Shown piece after piece: positions 5,863-8,650 of a stretch of 8,650 nucleotides of DNA. Where the stretch lies: assembly GCA_003695015.1 (NCBI GenBank), contig RFJD01000441.1, positions 1 to 8,650 on the forward strand. The letters are read 5' to 3'. The notes below the pieces were generated by a model that worked only from the letters and a program-made list of their open reading frames with translations, was not told the DNA's origin and searched no databases. The position numbers and the translations under genes are program-made. This DNA comes from Verrucomicrobiota bacterium (GTDB taxonomy: Bacteria; Verrucomicrobiota; Verrucomicrobiia; Limisphaerales; J093). Numbering within the stretch: position 1 is the first letter of the stretch; each line of letters starts with the position of its first letter.

Positions 5863-7013
5863 GCCCGGAACCGGTGAGCTTCCCTGCGGATCCGCTTCCC
5901 GTCGCGAGGGAAAAGGTCGATGGCCGGCGGGTCCGGGTCGCGGGCCGAACGTGGCTTCAGTTTGCCGGTTGCGACTACCTGGGGCTGGGCCGCCATCCCG
6001 CCGTGGCGGCGGCCGCCCGGGAGGCTGCTACCCGGTTCGGGCTCGGCGTGGCCGCCTCCCGCACCACCACCGGCAACCACCCGCTTTACGAGGCGTTGGA
6101 GGCGGCATTGACCTCCTTTGCCCGCAGTCCGACCGCCCTCCTGACCGGCGCCGGGTACTTGGCGAACCTGGCCGTGGCACAGGTCTTGGCGGGTCGGGTC
6201 GGGGCGGTTTGGATCGACGAACAGGCTCACCCGGCCTTGTTCGACGCCGCCCGGCTTGGCGAGGCGTCGGTCCGCACCTTCCGTCATCGCGATCCGGACG
6301 ACCTCCGCCGTCGCCTCCGTCGGTCCCGCCGGCGGGGGCGGGTGGCGGTTCTCACCGACGGGGTGTTCCCGCTCACCGGGGAGGTCGCGCCGCTGGCCGG
6401 GCTTTTGGAGGTGCTGCCGCCGGATGGTGTGTTGTGGGTGGACGATGCCCACGGTCTGGGGGTGTTGGGAACGACCGGAGCCGGGACGCCGGAGGCGGCC
6501 GGAGCCGCCGTGGTCGAGGATGCCCGGCTGATTCGCACCGCCAGCCTCAGCAAGGCCCTGGGCGGTCATGGCGGGGTGATTCTGGGACCGGCCTGGCTGC
6601 GGGAGGAAGTCATCCGGCGAAGCCGCCTTTTCCGGGCCAGCACCCCACCACCGTTGCCCGCTGCCGCCGGAGTGCTGGCTGCCGTGCGATGGCTTCAGCG
6701 GGAGGACGGGTTGTTGGCGCAACTCAGGCAAAGGATCGCCCTCGCCCGACGGGCTTTTGCCCGGTTGGATCTGCCCGTTCCGGAAACCGCGACACCCGTT
6801 TTGAGCTTGCGAGCCGCTTCGTCTGCCCGGGCCGCCGCCATCCAATCCGCCCTGGCCGCGGAGGGCATCCTTGCCGAGCCGGCCAACTACCCTGGCACCG
6901 AACAGGGAGGGTTGTTCCGGTTTGCCATCTCAAGGGCTCACACCCCGGGCGACATCCGGCGGCTCGAACGCGGTTTGGCCTCGGGCCTGCGGTCGGCTGC
7001 GAGCTCTCCCTGA
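5841..7013 (+). CDS. PLP-dependent alpha-oxoamine synthase, BioF/KBL-like (right copy)
   Basis: This is the mirror copy of the 390-residue enzyme. The Schiff-base Lys238 (SLSKALGGHGG), the DDAHGLG motif at 201-207, His130 and SRTTTGNHPLYEALE are all intact, so the enzyme should be active. The substrate-side segment ASRTTTGNH replaces the SGGSR-type glycine-rich form of classical BioF, and the C-terminal part ends with a short RFAISRAHT segment. That makes it a divergent member of the alpha-oxoamine synthase family; assignment to biotin synthesis specifically is not secure. The same frame stays open far upstream of 5841 (to about 4575), but only as GC-rich shadow coding. GGAGG at 5823-5827 lies 13 nt before the ATG, a longer gap than usual. 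The cytosolic enzyme is paired with a secreted protein, so the functional link is unclear. Confidence 0.88.
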   Translation: MVSRDPLSPEPVSFPADPLPVAREKVDGRRVRVAGRTWLQFAGCDYLGLGRHPAVAAAAREAATRFGLGVAASRTTTGNHPLYEALEAALTSFARSPTALLTGAGYLANLAVAQVLAGRVGAVWIDEQAHPALFDAARLGEASVRTFRHRDPDDLRRRLRRSRRRGRVAVLTDGVFPLTGEVAPLAGLLEVLPPDGVLWVDDAHGLGVLGTTGAGTPEAAGAAVVEDARLIRTASLSKALGGHGGVILGPAWLREEVIRRSRLFRASTPPPLPAAAGVLAAVRWLQREDGLLAQLRQRIALARRAFARLDLPVPETATPVLSLRAASSARAAAIQSALAAEGILAEPANYPGTEQGGLFRFAISRAHTPGDIRRLERGLASGLRSAASSP

Positions 7014-7040
7014 GGCGAGATGCCGCCGCGGCGAGTGTGA

Positions 7041-7130
7041 CCGAGCCCCGAAGGGGCGGAGGAATGCCAGCCCCGGGCAACGCCCGGGGTTCGAATCGGG
7101 CAACCCCATGGTCAGCCCTGAAGGGGAGGC
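7041..7130. repeat. REP-like GC-rich hairpin repeat (SPGQRPG type, right copy)
   Basis: Hairpin 1 is GCCCC-GAA-GGGGC at 7045-7057. Hairpin 2 is CCCCGGGC-AAC-GCCCGGGG at 7071-7089. A weaker relative, CCCT-GAA-GGGG, is at 7116-7126. The element follows the oxoamine synthase stop by about 30 bp and could also act as an mRNA 3'-end stabiliser, as REP elements do; there is no T-tract for intrinsic termination. From 7131 to 7262 I see no gene, only a 7-bp direct repeat GTGTCCC (7199-7205 and 7224-7230). Confidence 0.65.
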
Positions 7131-7262
7131 ACAGGAGCATGCGAGGGGAATGTGCCGGCTGGTTTGTCGGTGGCTCGGCGTGGCAGGGGCCAGAGGGCGT
7201 GTCCCTGAACCGGGAGAGGGGCTGTGTCCCGGTCTGGCTCGCTTGCTTCAGACTGGGGAAAG

Positions 7263-7278
7263 CGGCATGATCATGCCG
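7263..7278. promoter_or_regulatory. 16-bp perfect palindrome upstream of the 70-aa gene (right copy)
   Basis: CGGCATGATCATGCCG, ending 7 nt before the ATG at 7286. It occupies the place of a Shine-Dalgarno sequence. It contains two ATGs that are out of frame with the gene. Confidence 0.4.
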
Positions 7279-7285
7279 TCCAAGC

Positions 7286-7498
7286 ATGACTCGGGAACAG
7301 GTTCAGACCGCGATCGATGAGGGAATCCCATTCGAGATCCGGATGGCGGACGGGATGAAGTACCGGGTTCGGGAGCGATACCAAGTCGCTGTGGGCAAGA
7401 CTGCCGTGGTCGTGTTCGACGACAAGGACTTGGTTCACGTGCTTCCTCTGCTGACCATGACCGGGATCACGTACCTCAAGAGGGACGGCAGACGTTAG
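7286..7498 (+). CDS. Small conserved-looking hypothetical protein, 70 aa (right copy)
   Basis: This is the mirror copy of the 70-residue protein. An N-terminal helix (TREQVQTAIDEG) is followed by alternating strands with ADGMKYRV and KTAVVVFDDKDLV. There are no Cys residues, no membrane segment and no catalytic motif. It is isolated: 272 bp from the oxoamine synthase upstream on the same strand, and tail to tail with the SDR gene 32 bp away, so it likely has its own promoter within or after the hairpin repeat. A toxin-antitoxin role was considered, but there is no partner gene beside it. The function is unknown. Confidence 0.7.
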   Translation: MTREQVQTAIDEGIPFEIRMADGMKYRVRERYQVAVGKTAVVVFDDKDLVHVLPLLTMTGITYLKRDGRR

Positions 7499-7500
7499 CG

Positions 7501-7519
7501 ACGGGCTTCGGTGGCCCGT
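7501..7519. terminator. Small hairpin between convergent genes, possible bidirectional terminator (right copy)
   Basis: ACGGGC (7501-7506) pairs with GCCCGT (7514-7519) across the loop TTCGGTG. It lies between the stop of the 70-residue gene (7498) and the stop of the SDR gene (7531). There is no T-run, so confidence is low. Confidence 0.35.
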
Positions 7520-7530
7520 GGAGGGGGTGT

Positions 7531-8307
7531 TCAAAACCCGATGGACGCGCCGCCATCGACCGGCAGGACCGCACCGGTGATGAACCGGGCGGCGGGGGAG
7601 GAGAGGAACACGGCGGCATGGCCGATGTCCTCCGGGTTGCCGAACCGACGCATCGGTGTGCGGGTCAGGATGCGGTCGCGGCGGGCGGGGTCGCCCGCGA
7701 GGGCTTGGTCGAGCATGTCGGATTGAATCCAGCCCGGGGCGATGGCGTTGACCCGGACACCGTGGGCGGAGACTTCCGCGGCCAGGGTCCGGACGACGCC
7801 CAGCATCGCGGTCTTGGCCGCCGAGTAGGCGACCACGAAAGGCACGCCGAACAACGAGGCCATCGAGGCGGTGAACAGGACGTGCCCGTGGCGGCGTTCG
7901 ATCATGCCGGGGAGGACCGCCCGGGTCAGGGCGTGCGCCGCCACCAAATGGGTGTTCAACACCGCTTGGAACTCGGCCGGCGTGGTGTCCACGGCCGGTT
8001 TTTTCAGGTGGATGCCGGCGTTGTTGACGAGAATGCTCACCGGTGAGCCGGCCTGGCGGGCGGCTTCGGCCACGAGTTCCCCGGCCCGGTCCAGCTCGGT
8101 CACGTCGTGGGCCACCCAACTCGCGGTCGGGCCGATTTCCCCGGCCGCTTGTTCGAGTCGGTCAGCCCGCCGGCCCACCAGCACCACCCGGGCGCCGGCG
8201 CGGGCGAGGCATCGAGCCATCCCGAAGCCCAGCCCGCTGCCGCCGCCGGTGATCAAAGCCACTTCCCCGTCGAGTCGGAACGGATCCTGCGATTGGTTGT
8301 TCGTCAT
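7531..8307 (-). CDS. SDR-family NAD(P)-dependent oxidoreductase (right copy)
   Basis: This is the mirror copy of the 258-residue classical SDR, starting at the ATG complementary to 8305-8307. The cofactor motif TGGGSGLG, NNAG, and Asn118/Ser148/Tyr161/Lys165 are all intact, so it should be active. The segment after the catalytic helix, WIQSDMLDQALAGDPARRDR, is the substrate-binding lid, and MRRFGNPEDIGHAAVFLSS is the usual C-terminal block of FabG-like reductases. It is a single-gene unit: divergent from the HTH gene (149 bp) and convergent with the 70-residue gene (32 bp). The neighbouring HTH protein might regulate it, but nothing in the spacer proves this. A role in fatty acid synthesis is not implied, as no fab or acpP gene is near. 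Confidence 0.92.
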   Translation of the reverse strand: MTNNQSQDPFRLDGEVALITGGGSGLGFGMARCLARAGARVVLVGRRADRLEQAAGEIGPTASWVAHDVTELDRAGELVAEAARQAGSPVSILVNNAGIHLKKPAVDTTPAEFQAVLNTHLVAAHALTRAVLPGMIERRHGHVLFTASMASLFGVPFVVAYSAAKTAMLGVVRTLAAEVSAHGVRVNAIAPGWIQSDMLDQALAGDPARRDRILTRTPMRRFGNPEDIGHAAVFLSSPAARFITGAVLPVDGGASIGF

Positions 8308-8456
8308 GGTCGTCGTTGTGCGGTCTCGTTCGCTGGCAGGCGCCCGGCGAACGCGGTTCCGAGACTTTGCCACAGTCGTCAAGCCCCCCGGCTTCGTCGG
8401 CTCGCAGTGCCCGGGCGGGACTTGCCGCCGGGCGGGCCGGGCGTACCATCGGCGCC
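8308..8456. other. Divergent intergenic region between SDR and HTH genes (right copy)
   Basis: This is the mirror of 195-343. It is GC-rich and no clear promoter pair, operator or RNA structure could be recognised. The only -35-like word, TTGACG read on the minus strand (8377-8382), points to the SDR gene. Confidence 0.4.
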
Positions 8457-8650
8457 ATGCAACTGGAAGATCACGCGGGTGATGTGGTCGCCAAGGCCCG
8501 GCAGCATGCCGGCTTGGAGCTCGATCAAGTGGCCGCCGCGGCCGGGGTGGACGCCGGGCAATGGCGGCGATTCGAGTCCGACGGCCGGACTCCCGAGGGG
8601 GTGAACTGGACGGCGGTGGCCGGGCTGCTGGGGTTGGACGCCGCCAAGCT
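8457..8650 (+). CDS. XRE-type HTH domain protein, N-terminal fragment (right copy)
   Basis: The gene starts at the ATG at 8457 and is cut by the window end after 64 complete codons plus two bases (last residues LGLDAAKL). The five-helix pattern of an XRE-like domain can be traced: ARQHAGLELDQVAAAAGV as helices 1-2, VDAGQWRRFES as the recognition helix region, and VNWTAVAGLLGL as the last helix. The start is supported by the family-like N-terminus MQLEDHAGD and by the 149-bp divergent spacer. Whether this is a stand-alone regulator or the front of a larger enzyme cannot be told. The same truncation occurs at the left end, as expected if one sequence was written out twice. Confidence 0.7.
   Translation, partial: MQLEDHAGDVVAKARQHAGLELDQVAAAAGVDAGQWRRFESDGRTPEGVNWTAVAGLLGLDAAK

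Larger units (their letters stand above)
1..8650. repeat. Window-spanning perfect inverted repeat (fold-back), two 4,325-bp arms, no spacer
   Basis: Base x pairs with base 8651-x over the whole window. The first 60 bases are the reverse complement of the last 60, the central bases read the same on both strands, and every gene has an identical mirror copy on the opposite strand. I saw no mismatch and there is no central loop. Natural inverted repeats of this size normally have a spacer, some divergence, or unique flanks. Here both ends stop at the same base, inside the same gene. I infer a hairpin or fold-back contig, so the two arms should be counted as one locus. The symmetry is seen directly; its artefactual origin is inference. 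Confidence 0.97.

Noticed and set aside
4575..7013. 812-codon open frame ending with the oxoamine synthase (and its mirror at 1638-4076)
   Set aside because: Only the part from 5841 has a recognisable family. The upstream part is Arg/Gly/Pro-rich shadow frame crossing the genuine antisense hpnH and lipoprotein genes and the overlapping TPR gene.
7014..7262. CRISPR array or structured non-coding RNA in the 272-bp gap
   Set aside because: There are no regularly spaced direct repeats. The hairpins match a REP-like element, and no known RNA family features were seen.
5765..7270. 501-codon open frame, 336-codon antisense frame and other long frames over the oxoamine synthase gene
   Set aside because: Low-complexity Arg/Gly/Pro/Ser composition without any domain. 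Long stop-free shadow frames are expected at this GC content.
7286..7498. Toxin or antitoxin role for the 70-residue protein
   Set aside because: There is no partner gene in operon arrangement and no recognisable toxin or antitoxin motif.
1..8650. Hairpin telomere, foldback transposon or palindromic plasmid
   Set aside because: There is no transposase, protelomerase or replication gene, no loop and no terminal repeats, only ordinary chromosomal genes cut at arbitrary points. This cannot be fully excluded without reads.

Overview
The 8,650 bases are one perfect, spacer-less inverted repeat. Bases 4326-8650 are the reverse complement of bases 1-4325, and the arms meet at 4325/4326. The gene set on one strand of the left arm recurs on the other strand of the right arm at position 8651 minus x, with identical translations. 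I found no mismatch. The window therefore holds only 4,325 bp of independent sequence, each gene appears twice, and both ends carry the same interrupted gene. A fold-back (hairpin) contig from assembly or amplification is much the likeliest explanation.

The host is probably a GC-rich bacterium of the Verrucomicrobiota or a relative. The pointers are an intergenic repeat whose translation contains SPGQRPGF, a tiny lipoprotein with a SISPATFLLPGL motif, an HpnH-like radical SAM protein of the type with a central insert, and mostly absent Shine-Dalgarno sequences. This is inferred from remembered family features, not from a search.

Layout, read on the right arm from the centre outwards: (1) an HpnH-like radical SAM gene, minus strand, cut by the fold point after about 173 residues; (2) a 68-residue lipoprotein gene 15 bp upstream of it on the same strand, probably co-transcribed; (3) only about 25 bp away and divergent, a secreted TPR/TatT-like protein gene on the plus strand; (4) overlapping its 3' end by 22 nt, a PLP-dependent alpha-oxoamine synthase (BioF/KBL-like); (5) a 272-bp gap with a GC-rich hairpin repeat and a 16-bp palindrome; (6) a 70-residue hypothetical protein; (7) convergent with it, an SDR-family oxidoreductase, with a small hairpin in the 32-bp gap; (8) divergent from the SDR gene, the first 64 codons of an XRE-type HTH protein running off the end. 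The left arm is the exact mirror.

Functionally this is ordinary chromosomal housekeeping or lipid/cofactor metabolism: possible hopanoid side-chain chemistry (HpnH), oxoamine synthesis (biotin or lipid) and an NAD(P)H-dependent reductase. No mobile element, CRISPR array, RNA gene or defence system is visible. The most important observation is the palindrome itself and its fold point, which lies exactly on a natural 12-14 bp palindrome formed by the codons of the HpnH motif VHVD.
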